Assembly (NCBI RefSeq): GCF_900109685.1
Contig: NZ_FOBB01000005.1
Span: 429,903 to 493,902, forward strand
Length of the DNA stretch: 64,000 nt
Reading direction: 5' to 3'
Source of the DNA: Chitinophaga rupis
GTDB taxonomy: Bacteria > Bacteroidota > Bacteroidia > Chitinophagales > Chitinophagaceae
Shown here: positions 32,991 through 42,334 of the stretch, piece after piece
How positions within the stretch are numbered: position 1 is the stretch's first letter
Layout of the letters: each line of letters opens with the position of its first letter
Program-made: the position numbers and the translations under genes
The notes under the pieces: model-generated
Databases searched by the model: none
What the model saw: only the letters and a program-made list of their open reading frames with translations
What the model was told of the DNA's origin: nothing

Positions 32991-35163
32991 ATACCGGGTA
33001 CTGTTTCTCGTGCAAATACTTATAGATCTCTATCTGGGAGCGTATTTTTTTACCGGATTGGTCGCGCTTGTATTCATTTTTCTGATCATTATCCAATATG
33101 CGGGCTTTTACGTTACCGCTGAGCTGTATGTTCATAATGTCTATCAGCTCCTGCTTGCTTACCGGGTCCTGGATGGGCACGGCAGCTTCCACGCGGTGGT
33201 CCAGGTTGCGCAGCATCCAGTCGCAGGAGGCAATGAACACCCTTTCCTGTCCGCCGTTATGGAAAATAAATACCCGGGCATGTTCCAGGTATTCATCAAT
33301 GATGCTTACAGCCTGTATATCTTTCTTCCACTTTTTATTCTCCGTATAGGCGCAACAGATACCCCGTATCACCATCTTAATATCTACCCCTTCCTTAGCG
33401 GCCTCATATAATTTGGCTATCATTTCCGGGTCGGAGAGGGAGTTCATTTTAAGGATCATACGGGCCGGCTTTTTATGCCTGGCATTCTTGATCTCGCGGT
33501 CTATTAACCGTAAAAAGAACTGCCGCATGCTGTAGGGGCTTACCGGCAGGGTAGTACAGGTTTCCAGGAACTTTATATCATGGCGCGGATGTTCCAGGTA
33601 GGCGAAAATGCGGTTCACATCTGCCATTACATTCCGGTTGGCGGTCAGCAGGCAATGATCGCCATACACACGGGCCGTTTTTTCATTCAGGTTGCCGGTG
33701 CTCACAAAGCCGCATTGCACTATTTTAGTCCCGATCTTTTTCTTGATCACACATAGCTTGCTGTGCACTTTCATGCCGGGTATGCCTATCAGCACTTTTA
33801 CCCCTTCATCCTCCAGCCGGGTTTTCCAGCGCAGGTTATCTTCTTCATTAAAGCGGGCACGCAGCTCCAGGGCCACGGTTACCTGCTTACCATTACGCAC
33901 GGCATTCACCAATGCGTTCATGATCTTGGAATTGCGGGCCAGCCGGTAGGCGGTGATCTTAATGCTGGTAACATTGGGATCAATGGCGGCTTCACGCAGC
34001 AGGTCTATAATAGTATCAAAGGAATGATAGGGGAAGTGCAGCATTACATCCTGCTGCTGTATTACGTGCATTACGCTGGGCGCATTCACAAACAGCGGGT
34101 GTATGAATGTTTTGCGGTGGTGCAGCTGTTTGTTGGTGAACACTGCATCCGGAAAGTCCATAAAATCCTTAAAGTTATGGATCCTGGCGCCGGGTATCAG
34201 GTTATCTTTTTTGGAGAGGCCTAAACGGCGCATCAGGTATTCCAGCAGCAGGGGATCTATATCCTTATCATATACAAACCGCACGGGCTTGCCCTTGCGC
34301 CGGTCTTTAATACCTTTTTCCAGCTGGTGTATCAGGCTGGTGGCTACGTCGTTATCAATATCCAGCTCCGCGTCGCGGGTAACCTTTATAATATGCGATT
34401 CAAATTTATCGTATCCAAAATAAGAGAAGATGTTGGGCAGGGAAAAGCGCACCACATCTTCCAGCAGTATAATATCATGCTCGCCTTCTTTGGAGGGCAG
34501 TAAGATAAAGCGGGGCAGGATGGCGGTGGGTATTTCTATCAGCGCAAACTTCTGCCGTACCGAATTATCCTGCCGGGCCAGCACCACGGCAAGGTAAATA
34601 GATTTATCGCGCAGGAAAGGGAAGTGCTGGATACTTTCTATCATCAGCGGGATGATGTTGGTACGTACTTCCTCATCAAAATAGCTGAGCACAAATTTTT
34701 GCTGTTCCTTGTTCAGCTGCTTTTCTGTGCGGATGAATATTTTTTCGGCCCGCAGCTCTTCCTCAATCCCTTTCCAGATGCGGTCAAACTCACGTTGTTG
34801 CTGTATACCTATCTGCTGGATCTCATCCAGGATCTCATCGGGGTTTTCTTCCAGGTGCACTTTGGCCGATTTGCCAAAGGATAGCATGCGTTTAAGCGTG
34901 GCTACCCTTACACGGAAAAACTCATCCAGGTTATTGGAAAAAATGCCCAGAAAACGGATACGTTCGCGCAGCGGTACCGTGGGGTCGGCCGCTTCCTGCA
35001 ATACACGGGCATTAAATGATAACCAGCTTACATCCCTGGCTATCATCTTCTTTTTAGGAAGGTGATCTTTTTTCTTGTTCAATTTCAGATCCGGTAAAAT
35101 ATCGGTAGCGGGTGTCATGTCGCCTGGCTCACTTTTCGTCAAACGCATAAAATAATTTTGCAT
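32989..35163 (-). CDS. ppk1: Polyphosphate kinase 1
   Basis: The product is 724 residues. Domains in order are a helical N-terminal domain (SWLSFNARVLQEAADPTVP, IRFLGIFSNNLDEFFRVRV), a head domain, and two phospholipase D-like catalytic domains. The catalytic histidine segment is GMKVHSKLCVIKK, and the second catalytic domain shows FIFHNGGQERVFIASCDWM. It reversibly transfers the gamma phosphate of ATP onto polyphosphate. The ATG at 35163 gives a slightly long N-terminus; M6 or a later methionine could also be used. It pairs with the downstream exopolyphosphatase gene. Confidence 0.96.
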   Translation of the reverse strand: MQNYFMRLTKSEPGDMTPATDILPDLKLNKKKDHLPKKKMIARDVSWLSFNARVLQEAADPTVPLRERIRFLGIFSNNLDEFFRVRVATLKRMLSFGKSAKVHLEENPDEILDEIQQIGIQQQREFDRIWKGIEEELRAEKIFIRTEKQLNKEQQKFVLSYFDEEVRTNIIPLMIESIQHFPFLRDKSIYLAVVLARQDNSVRQKFALIEIPTAILPRFILLPSKEGEHDIILLEDVVRFSLPNIFSYFGYDKFESHIIKVTRDAELDIDNDVATSLIHQLEKGIKDRRKGKPVRFVYDKDIDPLLLEYLMRRLGLSKKDNLIPGARIHNFKDFMDFPDAVFTNKQLHHRKTFIHPLFVNAPSVMHVIQQQDVMLHFPYHSFDTIIDLLREAAIDPNVTSIKITAYRLARNSKIMNALVNAVRNGKQVTVALELRARFNEEDNLRWKTRLEDEGVKVLIGIPGMKVHSKLCVIKKKIGTKIVQCGFVSTGNLNEKTARVYGDHCLLTANRNVMADVNRIFAYLEHPRHDIKFLETCTTLPVSPYSMRQFFLRLIDREIKNARHKKPARMILKMNSLSDPEMIAKLYEAAKEGVDIKMVIRGICCAYTENKKWKKDIQAVSIIDEYLEHARVFIFHNGGQERVFIASCDWMLRNLDHRVEAAVPIQDPVSKQELIDIMNIQLSGNVKARILDNDQKNEYKRDQSGKKIRSQIEIYKYLHEKQYPV

Positions 35164-35365
35164 TCAGGTGTTTCACAATAACCACAACAATACGGTTTTT
35201 GAGAAACAATTTCATGTTAAATCTAAGTTACAGCATTTTGTAAAACTTCCCCCAAATGTTATATAGCCAGCGGGGTTATTAAGCGGGCATGGGATTAACA
35301 GCAATGCACCAAATGTAAGGGTATTGCCTGCGTTTAATTTGCTGCAAACAGTTATTCCGGTAAAT

Positions 35366-36397
35366 TTATTTTTTGATCTCTGCAGCTGCCGGCTGCGGGC
35401 TGCGGCTGTTATTCAGTACCGGTAATAAGATCAGGGAAAGAAAGCCTACTACCATTACCAGCAGCGTTTGGGCCAGCCATAGGATCCAGCCAAAAGCATA
35501 ACCGGTAGTGGCATGTATGCCGTATAACAACAGGGTTTGCTGCACCAGCACCTGGTAAGCGCCAATACCACCCTGGGTAACGATCATGCCTATACTACCA
35601 AAACCCAGTACAGCCATGGCAGCTTTAAAACCTAAGTGTGAAGTTTCATCCAGGGTATAAAAACCGCAGTACAACATCGAGAAGTACAGCGTCCATATTA
35701 GCAGGGTATAGAACAGGAACCAGCCTTTGCGCTCCATTTTACCCACAGATAAAATGCCTTCCATTACGCCGCGGGCTAATGCGCGTACGGTAACAGCGGC
35801 TTTGGAACGGGCAAAACGTTTCAGGAAAATGTAAATGGCGGCTATCACTACTATTAGTATCACGGCCAGTATAAGCCATTGCGTGGGGCCGGCATTGGCA
35901 AATTTCTGCTGCAGCGGTACCCAGATGCGGGTAGTAAAGAACTGGCCTACCACATCTATCTGCACGGCTACTGTAATGATCATTAAAATAATGAGGCAGA
36001 TGAGGTCTATGGCTCTTTCGGCTATCATGGTGCCTACCAGCTTATCGGCCGGTATCTTCTCATACCGGGCCAGTATACCGCAGCGGCTTACCTCCCCCAG
36101 GCGGGGCAGGGCCAGGTTAGCCAGGTAACCTACCATTACAGCAAAAAAGGTATTGAGTACGGAAGGGGAGTAGCCCAGTGGCTTTATAAGCAGCTTCCAG
36201 CGAACAGCGCGCGCCCAGTGGCTGGCAATGCCTATGATCATGGCCGGTAATACCAGCCAATAGTGTGCATTGCGGAAAGCTTCTTTAATATCTTCTACTT
36301 CTTTATCGGAGAGGTTTTTGGTAACCAGCCATATCAATAACACGCCTATGCCCAGGAAAACAACGATCTGGAGTAAACTTTTCAATCTCTTGGGCAT
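35366..36397 (-). CDS. Flippase-like integral membrane protein (UPF0104/AglD/MprF-TM type)
   Basis: The product is 343 residues with about eight to nine membrane helices. The family pattern is WARAVRWKLLIKPLGYSP and FFAVMVGYLANLALPRLGEVSRCGIL (given in part), then GTMIAERAIDLICLI. Members belong to the lysylphosphatidylglycerol synthase TM region family and are thought to move lipid-linked molecules across the inner membrane. There is no C-terminal synthase domain, so the flippase part stands alone. It begins 26 bases after panD on the same strand, so co-transcription with panC-panD is possible. Confidence 0.85.
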   Translation of the reverse strand: MPKRLKSLLQIVVFLGIGVLLIWLVTKNLSDKEVEDIKEAFRNAHYWLVLPAMIIGIASHWARAVRWKLLIKPLGYSPSVLNTFFAVMVGYLANLALPRLGEVSRCGILARYEKIPADKLVGTMIAERAIDLICLIILMIITVAVQIDVVGQFFTTRIWVPLQQKFANAGPTQWLILAVILIVVIAAIYIFLKRFARSKAAVTVRALARGVMEGILSVGKMERKGWFLFYTLLIWTLYFSMLYCGFYTLDETSHLGFKAAMAVLGFGSIGMIVTQGGIGAYQVLVQQTLLLYGIHATTGYAFGWILWLAQTLLVMVVGFLSLILLPVLNNSRSPQPAAAEIKK

Positions 36398-36423
36398 ACG
36401 TTGATATTAAATTAGTTCCTGTC

Positions 36424-36768
36424 TTACAATTTGTTACCTTCTTTAGGGAAAACAGCGAGGGGGGTATATTTTTTAGCTTCTTCAAAATCCATGGTAGCAT
36501 AGGAAATAATGATCACCACATCGCCTACGGCGCATAAACGGGCAGCAGGTCCGTTCATACAGATCACCCCGGAATTGCGTTTGCCTTTGATAATATAGGT
36601 CTCCAGGCGTTCGCCATTATTCACGTTCACTACCTGCACCTTTTCATACTCAATCATATTGGCAGCCTCCATCAGATCTTCATCAATGGTAATACTGCCA
36701 ACGTAGTTCAAGTTAGCTTCCGTTATCACAGCGCGGTGTATCTTACTTTTAAGTACTTCGATCTGCAT
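36424..36768 (-). CDS. panD: Aspartate 1-decarboxylase
   Basis: The 114-residue proenzyme has the self-cleavage site G24-S25 in YVGSIT, which yields the pyruvoyl cofactor, and K9/H11 (LKSKIHRA) and NGPAARLCAVGD conserved in PanD. It makes beta-alanine from aspartate for pantothenate. The gene lies 137 bases downstream of panC on the same strand and before the flippase-like gene. Confidence 0.96.
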   Translation of the reverse strand: MQIEVLKSKIHRAVITEANLNYVGSITIDEDLMEAANMIEYEKVQVVNVNNGERLETYIIKGKRNSGVICMNGPAARLCAVGDVVIIISYATMDFEEAKKYTPLAVFPKEGNKL

Positions 36769-36905
36769 AGTTTTAATTCAGCGACCGCAAAGCTACGGAA
36801 AAATGTGTGAATGTGCGGATATGCAAATGTGCAGATGTTACACGTGTTATATAATGCGATGTTATATAATATGGGCCGTGGTAAACGGTCAAAAATAGTA
36901 CGTTC

Positions 36906-37769
36906 TTACATCTGCATATTATCTATCAGCCTTACCGGGCTGCCTTTCATCCGAGCTGCTACTACTGCATACATCGGGAGGTCAGTGACGGCCTGTTCGG
37001 GGGACAGGATAATGCCGTCGTCTTTAACGGCAATCACATCCAGGTAATCCATTTCAAATTTACTGGATTGCAACTGCAACCGGGCGGCAGCAAGTATGTC
37101 AGGCAGGGAGCCGCCTTTAGCCAGTCCGGTTTTAATATAGGAGAGGGCCTGGTACAAAGCCACTGCATTTTTACGTTCGTCAGGGCCCAGGCGCATATTA
37201 CGGCTGCTCATGGCCAGCCCGTCCGGCTCGCGCAGGGTAGGGCAGATGACCATTTCCGCCGGGGAATCAATGAGTGGTAATAAGCGGGTCACCACCAGGC
37301 ATTGCTGCAGGTCCTTTTGCCCCATAAACAGCTTGTGCGGCTGCACAATATCCAGCAGCTTGTGCACAATACGGCCTACTCCCTGGAAGTGGCCGGGGCG
37401 GTGGGCGCCTTCCAGCACGGTTTCCAGCGCGCCAAAATCATAGTGCGGCGCCGGGGCGCTCAGCCCTTCCGGGTACATTTCAGCTACTGCCGGCAGAAAC
37501 AGCACATCTGTACCGGCCGCTATCAGCATTTGAATATCTTTCTCTATGGTAATAGGGTATTTTTCAAAGTCGGCCGGGTCATTAAACTGGGTAGGATTCA
37601 CAAAAATACTGCAAACCGTAAGGCTGGTTTGCGCCTTTGCGGTGCGTATTAATGACAGGTGCCCTTCATGCAGGGCTCCCATAGTAGGTACAAAACCGAT
37701 CGTTGCGCCTTGTTGTTTTGCGGTGTTGAGATAGTGCCGAAGCTCGTCTTTTTGTTTAAACAAGTACAT
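36906..37769 (-). CDS. panC: Pantothenate synthetase
   Basis: This 287-residue enzyme joins pantoate with beta-alanine using ATP. Visible marks are FVPTMGALHEGHLSLI with the HxGH nucleotide motif, SIFVNPTQFNDPADFEKYP, FMGQKDLQQCLV, and the KMSKS-like MSSRNMRL. The start MYLFKQKDELRHYL agrees with homologues. It is divergent from the GT5 gene at 38027, a gene pair order conserved in many Bacteroidota. Confidence 0.96.
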   Translation of the reverse strand: MYLFKQKDELRHYLNTAKQQGATIGFVPTMGALHEGHLSLIRTAKAQTSLTVCSIFVNPTQFNDPADFEKYPITIEKDIQMLIAAGTDVLFLPAVAEMYPEGLSAPAPHYDFGALETVLEGAHRPGHFQGVGRIVHKLLDIVQPHKLFMGQKDLQQCLVVTRLLPLIDSPAEMVICPTLREPDGLAMSSRNMRLGPDERKNAVALYQALSYIKTGLAKGGSLPDILAAARLQLQSSKFEMDYLDVIAVKDDGIILSPEQAVTDLPMYAVVAARMKGSPVRLIDNMQM

Positions 37770-37950
37770 TTTGTTGTGTATTATGCCGTATCAGTGCTAT
37801 GGATATATATCAGTATTTCGTGGTATGTTAATAATGCAGTATAATGTTGGTTGTCACGTGTCTGACACAGGTTTGCGCGTGCGCGAAAACTACGGTAAAA
37901 CCATTGTTTCTGCCACAAAACAATACTTAAAACGGTGTTAAAAGTGCCAA

Positions 37951-37985
37951 TTTGTCCTTTTTTCTTTAAAAAATCCGTAATTTTG
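37951..37985 (+). promoter_or_regulatory. Promoter of the GT5 gene
   Basis: TTTG (37951-37954) and TAATTTTG (37978-37985) both match the Bacteroidota consensus, but the 23-base spacer is a little long. The predicted start is near 37992, 35 bases before the ATG at 38027. It lies in the 257-base divergent region shared with panC. Confidence 0.5.
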
Positions 37986-38026
37986 CAAGCCAAATTAAAA
38001 ATTACTGCATTAATAATCAGCATTAA

Positions 38027-38845
38027 ATGTCCACAAAGAAAAGAATTCTTTTTATTGCCCATGAGATGTCGCCATACCTGGAATTAACCGAGTATGCGAA
38101 TATGGTCAATAAAATGGCAATTAAGTCCAATGAGGCGGGTCTGGAAGTACGGGTAATTATGCCAAGATTTGGTATTATTAATGAACGCCGGCATCGTTTG
38201 CATGAAGTGGTAAGGCTGTCAGGGATCAATATTGTGATAGATAACGATGATTATCCGCTGATCATTAAAGTGGCCTCTTTGCCAAGCGCCCGTTTGCAGG
38301 TGTATTTCCTGGACAATGAAGATTATTTCAAGCGCAAAGCCGTTTTCGCCGACGAAAACGAACAGTTTTATGACGATAATGCCGCCCGCGCCGTATTTTT
38401 CTGCAAGGGAGCATTGGAAACCGTGAAGAAATTTGGCTGGCCGCCGGACATCATTCATTGCAGTGGCTGGATGACGTCACTGATACCGATGTACCTGAAA
38501 ACTGCCTACAAAAAAGAAGCGGTGTTTGCACACTCCAAAGTGGTGTACTCGCTGGAACCCAATGGTTTTAAGGAAAAACTCGGCCCCACTTTTGTAAAGA
38601 AGGCTACCATCAGTAACCTGATCAAGGAAAAGGATATTGAGCTGTATAAAGAAGGCACTAACGCTGCACTGAACCGCGGCGCCGCCAAATATGCCGATGC
38701 CGTAGTAGTAGCCGGCGACAAAGCCGATAAAAAACTGGTTGAAGAAATAAAGGGGGAAAAGGGTAAGATCATTCTTCCATATAAAAAAGACAACGAAGAC
38801 CTGGCCGACTACCTGCAGCTGTATAACCAGCTGATGGGGAAGTAA
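38027..38845 (+). CDS. Stand-alone GT5 (glycogen/starch synthase N-domain) protein
   Basis: The product is 272 residues and matches only the N-terminal half of GT5 glycogen synthases: ILFIAHEMSPYLELTEYANM at the start, FFCKGALETVKKFGWPPDIIHCSGWMTSLIPMYLK-like in the middle (IIHCSGWMTS), and VVYSLEPNGFK. The C-terminal GT-B domain with the E-x7-E motif is missing, and residues 255-272 form a short tail. This is a conserved form in Bacteroidota, not an accidental truncation. Whether it is catalytic is unclear; a sugar-binding or regulatory role is possible. Confidence 0.75.
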   Translation: MSTKKRILFIAHEMSPYLELTEYANMVNKMAIKSNEAGLEVRVIMPRFGIINERRHRLHEVVRLSGINIVIDNDDYPLIIKVASLPSARLQVYFLDNEDYFKRKAVFADENEQFYDDNAARAVFFCKGALETVKKFGWPPDIIHCSGWMTSLIPMYLKTAYKKEAVFAHSKVVYSLEPNGFKEKLGPTFVKKATISNLIKEKDIELYKEGTNAALNRGAAKYADAVVVAGDKADKKLVEEIKGEKGKIILPYKKDNEDLADYLQLYNQLMGK

Positions 38846-38849
38846 ATAA

Positions 38850-38941
38850 GTCCATAGTCCATGGTCCATAGTCCATGGATGTTTGCGTTATATTTTACGC
38901 TTCGGAGTAGGCCATGGACCATCGACTATGGACCATGGACA
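38850..38941. repeat. Inverted word repeat, family B copy 3
   Basis: The left arm (38850-38879) and right arm (38910-38941) are built of CCATGG, CCATAG and CGACTATGG words and enclose a 30-base loop (GTTTGCGTTATATTTTACGC and more). It follows the GT5 gene stop codon within 5 bases. Its right arm ends 24 bases before the DUF4270 start codon. Confidence 0.88.
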
Positions 38942-38965
38942 GTCAAAACCCACAAAACATCGCGC

Positions 38966-40333
38966 GTGAGAGTTATTATAAGGAACCTGGGACTGATAGC
39001 AGCTTTTTTTATTACCATGTATGCCGGATCCGGATGTAATGAAGCCACCATTTTAGGAAATGAGCTTATACCCGGTCAGGATTACGTAAACGGGATTGAT
39101 ACCACCCTCACAGGTATCATTACACAGAATATCTGGAAAACAGATTCCGCTGTATATACCGGTCAGGGTAACTATTCCAAGGTGCTGGGTTCTATTGTGG
39201 GCGATCCTTTATTTGGCCGTGCCCACGGCTTCGTATATACGCAAATGAGCCTGCCCAGTAATGCCTTCAGCTTTACCGGCACGGGTCAAACGCTGGATTC
39301 AATTGTACTGAGCATTGCCTACAGGGGCTTCTATGGCGATTCCATGGCCGCCCAAACCTTCAGGGTGTACCGCATGGCAGAGCCGGATTTTAAGATAGAT
39401 TCCAACTACCGTTATTACCAGGCTTTAAAATACAATGCCGGTGAGCTGCTGGGTACCGCTACCGTGGTGCCGCGTACTTTAAAGGATTCTGTATCTGTTT
39501 ACGGCACCAAAGAGGCGCCGCAGCTGCGCATCCGGTTAAGCACTGCGCTGGGTAACCAGTTCCTGCAGCAAACAGCTACCACCGGTTTCACCAACGATTC
39601 TTCCTTTTATGCTTTCCTGAAAGGGCTGGCTATTGTTCCGGATACCACGCTGGCTACCAACCGTACCATGCTGTACCTGAACCTGAACGATCCTGTGACC
39701 CGCATCCGCCTGTTCTACAAGAACTCGGAAAACGATTCACTGAGCGCCAGCTTTCCCTTTGCCGCCGGTTTTACCGCACATGCCAATTACTTTGTGCGTA
39801 ACCATGCCGGCTCACAGGCAGCACAGTATATTAATACCAATACTCCGGCAGGGGATAGTATCATCTTCCTGGAAGATGCGCCGGGCCTGTTCACCAAAGT
39901 GACCATACCCAACCTGGAAAACTTCCCCAACGCGGTTATTAATAAGGCGGAGCTGGTAGTATCGGAAATTACACCCGCACCTTCAGATCTAAATGATATT
40001 TATTCTGCGCCGGATTTCCTATTTTTACAGCAGTACGTAAGCGGGGACACCACCAGACCCCTCATCGATTACGGAAACCCCAGTAGTCCTAACCAACCAT
40101 ATTTTGGTGGCGACAAAACAGTGGTAACCCTGTTTGGGGGGATGAAGTATACACAATACAAGTTTAACATTTCCAGGTATATGCAGCGTTTGTTGCGTAA
40201 ACAGGAAACCAATACAAGCTTTAAGCTGGAGGCGCTTTCACCCAGGAATATTGATGTGCATCGTGTAAGAGCAGGCGGAGGCAACCACTCCCAGTTTAAT
40301 CTGAAACTGAGGATCATTTATACGAAACTTTAA
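38966..40333 (+). CDS. DUF4270 lipoprotein, GTG start
   Basis: The 455-residue product starts with GTG at 38966, giving MRVIIRNLGLIAAFFITMYAGSGCNE, a lipoprotein signal with lipobox AGSGC (the first 15 residues are the n- and h-regions). An ATG at 38861 in the same frame would add 35 residues translated from a family B repeat and bury the signal peptide, so it is rejected. The mature part (LGNELIPGQDY, TTRPLIDYGNP, SQFNLKLRIIY) matches DUF4270, a beta-rich surface lipoprotein family of Bacteroidota with unknown role. metK follows 19 bases later. Confidence 0.85.
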   Translation: MRVIIRNLGLIAAFFITMYAGSGCNEATILGNELIPGQDYVNGIDTTLTGIITQNIWKTDSAVYTGQGNYSKVLGSIVGDPLFGRAHGFVYTQMSLPSNAFSFTGTGQTLDSIVLSIAYRGFYGDSMAAQTFRVYRMAEPDFKIDSNYRYYQALKYNAGELLGTATVVPRTLKDSVSVYGTKEAPQLRIRLSTALGNQFLQQTATTGFTNDSSFYAFLKGLAIVPDTTLATNRTMLYLNLNDPVTRIRLFYKNSENDSLSASFPFAAGFTAHANYFVRNHAGSQAAQYINTNTPAGDSIIFLEDAPGLFTKVTIPNLENFPNAVINKAELVVSEITPAPSDLNDIYSAPDFLFLQQYVSGDTTRPLIDYGNPSSPNQPYFGGDKTVVTLFGGMKYTQYKFNISRYMQRLLRKQETNTSFKLEALSPRNIDVHRVRAGGGNHSQFNLKLRIIYTKL

Positions 40334-40352
40334 AACGAAACACGGATATTTT

Positions 40353-41606
40353 ATGCCTTATTTATTTACGTCAGAATCTGTATCTGAAGGACATCCGGAC
40401 AAAGTTGCCGATCAAATCTCCGATGCGCTGATCGATCATTTTCTTGCATACGATGCAAAGTCAAAGGTAGCCTGCGAAACACTGGTAACTACCGGTCAGG
40501 TAGTGCTGGCCGGTGAAGTAAAGTCAGACGCTTACCTGGATGTGCAGGACATTGCCCGTGAGGTGATCCGCAAGATCGGCTACACCAAGAGCGAGTATAT
40601 GTTTGAAGCCAATAGCTGTGGTATCCTGTCAGCTATTCACGAACAGTCACCTGACATTAACCAGGGCGTAGACCGTAAGAATCCTGAAGAGCAGGGCGCC
40701 GGCGACCAGGGTATGATGTTTGGTTATGCCAGCCGCGAAACAGATAACTATATGCCCCTGGCCCTTGACCTGGCGCATAAGCTGCTGCTGGAGCTGGCTG
40801 CTGTACGCCGCGAGAATAAAGAGATCAAATACCTGCGTCCTGATGCCAAATCACAGGTAACTATTGAATATTCCGACGATAACAAACCGGTGCGTATAGA
40901 CACCATCGTTATATCTACCCAGCACGATGATTTTGATAAGGACGAGCAGATGCTGGCCAAGATCAAGGAAGATATGATCAAGATTGTAGTACCCCGCGTA
41001 AAAGCCAAGCTGAAACCGGAGCTGCAAACCCTGTTCAACGACCAGATCACTTATCACATTAACCCTACCGGCAAGTTTGTAATAGGCGGCCCGCATGGTG
41101 ATACCGGCTTAACCGGCCGTAAGATCATTGTGGATACCTATGGCGGTAAAGGTGCCCACGGTGGTGGCGCTTTCTCCGGTAAAGATCCTTCCAAGGTAGA
41201 CCGTTCTGCCGCATATGCCACCCGCCACATAGCCAAGAACCTGGTAGCTGCCGGTTTGTGCGATGAGGTGCTGGTACAGGTATCTTACGCTATTGGTGTA
41301 GCTAAACCCTGCGGTTTGTACATCAATACCTATGGTACTGCAAAAGTGAACCTGAATGATGGTGATATTGCCCGCAAGGTAGAAGAGATCTTTGACCTGC
41401 GTCCTTACTCTATTGAGCAAAGGTTAAAGCTGCGTAATCCTATTTATAGCGAAACCGCTGCTTATGGCCACATGGGCCGCGATAGCCAGGTAGTGACCAA
41501 GGTGTTTAACAAAGGCAAACAAACAGAGAAGAAAGTAGAAGTGGAGCTGTTCACCTGGGAGAAACTGGATTATGTGGATAAGGTGAAACAAGCCTTCAGC
41601 TTATAA
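40353..41606 (+). CDS. metK: S-adenosylmethionine synthetase
   Basis: This 417-residue enzyme makes SAM from methionine and ATP. Marks are GHPDKVADQISDALID near the start, GAGDQGMMFGYA, GGPHGDTGLTGRKIIVDTYG (20 residues quoted) and GGGAFSGKDPSKVDRS. It is about 30 residues longer than E. coli MetK, as usual in Bacteroidota. It is close behind the DUF4270 gene and is followed by a strong terminator at 41635-41666. Confidence 0.97.
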   Translation: MPYLFTSESVSEGHPDKVADQISDALIDHFLAYDAKSKVACETLVTTGQVVLAGEVKSDAYLDVQDIAREVIRKIGYTKSEYMFEANSCGILSAIHEQSPDINQGVDRKNPEEQGAGDQGMMFGYASRETDNYMPLALDLAHKLLLELAAVRRENKEIKYLRPDAKSQVTIEYSDDNKPVRIDTIVISTQHDDFDKDEQMLAKIKEDMIKIVVPRVKAKLKPELQTLFNDQITYHINPTGKFVIGGPHGDTGLTGRKIIVDTYGGKGAHGGGAFSGKDPSKVDRSAAYATRHIAKNLVAAGLCDEVLVQVSYAIGVAKPCGLYINTYGTAKVNLNDGDIARKVEEIFDLRPYSIEQRLKLRNPIYSETAAYGHMGRDSQVVTKVFNKGKQTEKKVEVELFTWEKLDYVDKVKQAFSL

Positions 41607-41755
41607 TTAATAATTAAGATTAGTTCTTCAATAGAAAAAGTCCTGCATGTAACATGCAGGACTTTTCGTTTATAGTCAATGGTTGCAGTGATCCCATTTC
41701 GTGATCTAACTACACCACGATTATTAATTCTCAATTATTCATTATTAATTCTTCA
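41604..41755. repeat. Inverted word repeat, family E copy 1 (AATAATTAA words) around a terminator
   Basis: TTATAATTAATAATTAAGAT at 41602-41621 faces ATTATTAATTC and ATTATTCATTATTAATTC words at 41719-41750. The terminator of metK sits in the loop. Copy 2 is at 44655-44785, and a single arm is near 31915-31935. Confidence 0.65.
41635..41666 (+). terminator. Terminator of metK (bidirectional)
   Basis: AAAAGTCCTGCATGT and ACATGCAGGACTTTT are perfect reverse complements with a 1-2 base turn, flanked by As and Ts. It lies between convergent metK and peroxiredoxin genes. Confidence 0.88.
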
Positions 41756-42275
41756 TCCCCTTCAACGTAGCCAGCGCCTCACTCACATGCTTCTCCGCAT
41801 CCCGCATGGAGTTAAACTGGTGCACCACCACGCCGTTCTTATCCACCACATATGTTACCCGCCCGGGGAATACAAAGGTTTTGGGTACGCCAAATAGTTT
41901 CCGTACATCATTAGCCGTATCGCTTAGTAAGGTAAAAGGCAGCTGATGGTGTGCTGCAAATGCTTTGTGGGATTGCACCCCATCGTTACTGATCCCAATT
42001 ACTTTCGCGCCGTACTGTTTAAACTGTTCAAACGCATCCCGGAAAGAACAGGCTTCCTTGGTACAGATGCTGGTTTCATCTTTCGGATAAAAGTAAATGA
42101 CTAACGGCTGCTTGCCTAAGACCGTTGAAAGGTCAAATACATTTCCATCCTGGTCTTTTAACCGGAACACCGGCACTTTAGAGCCTACTTTTACCTGGGA
42201 GTGCGTAGAACAGCTGCCTGACAGCAGGATACCTGCCAGCAGCAGGCTGCTAAACATGAATTTTCTGAGTTGCAT
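41745..42275 (-). CDS. Lipoprotein peroxiredoxin (BCP type)
   Basis: The product is 176 residues from the ATG at 42275. It begins MQLRKFMFSSLLLAGILLSG then SC, a lipoprotein signal with lipobox LSGSC, so the enzyme sits in the periplasm. An upstream in-frame codon at 42317 would place 14 residues before this signal and is rejected. Residues about 35-170 are a thioredoxin-fold peroxiredoxin with FYPKDETSICTKEACSFRD, where the peroxidatic Cys (ICT) and a resolving Cys five residues later (EAC) are BCP-like. It reduces peroxides, with an unknown periplasmic thiol donor. Confidence 0.85.
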   Translation of the reverse strand: MQLRKFMFSSLLLAGILLSGSCSTHSQVKVGSKVPVFRLKDQDGNVFDLSTVLGKQPLVIYFYPKDETSICTKEACSFRDAFEQFKQYGAKVIGISNDGVQSHKAFAAHHQLPFTLLSDTANDVRKLFGVPKTFVFPGRVTYVVDKNGVVVHQFNSMRDAEKHVSEALATLKGMKN

Positions 42276-42334
42276 AAGCCATGTATTTAAGCTGTACGGC
42301 CGGTGAAGGCAGCACAACAGGTACAGGCAGCAAG

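Noticed and set aside
38027..38845. GT5 gene judged as a truncated pseudogene
   Set aside because: It has a promoter, a full conserved N-domain, a clean end, and the same short form next to panC is usual in this phylum.
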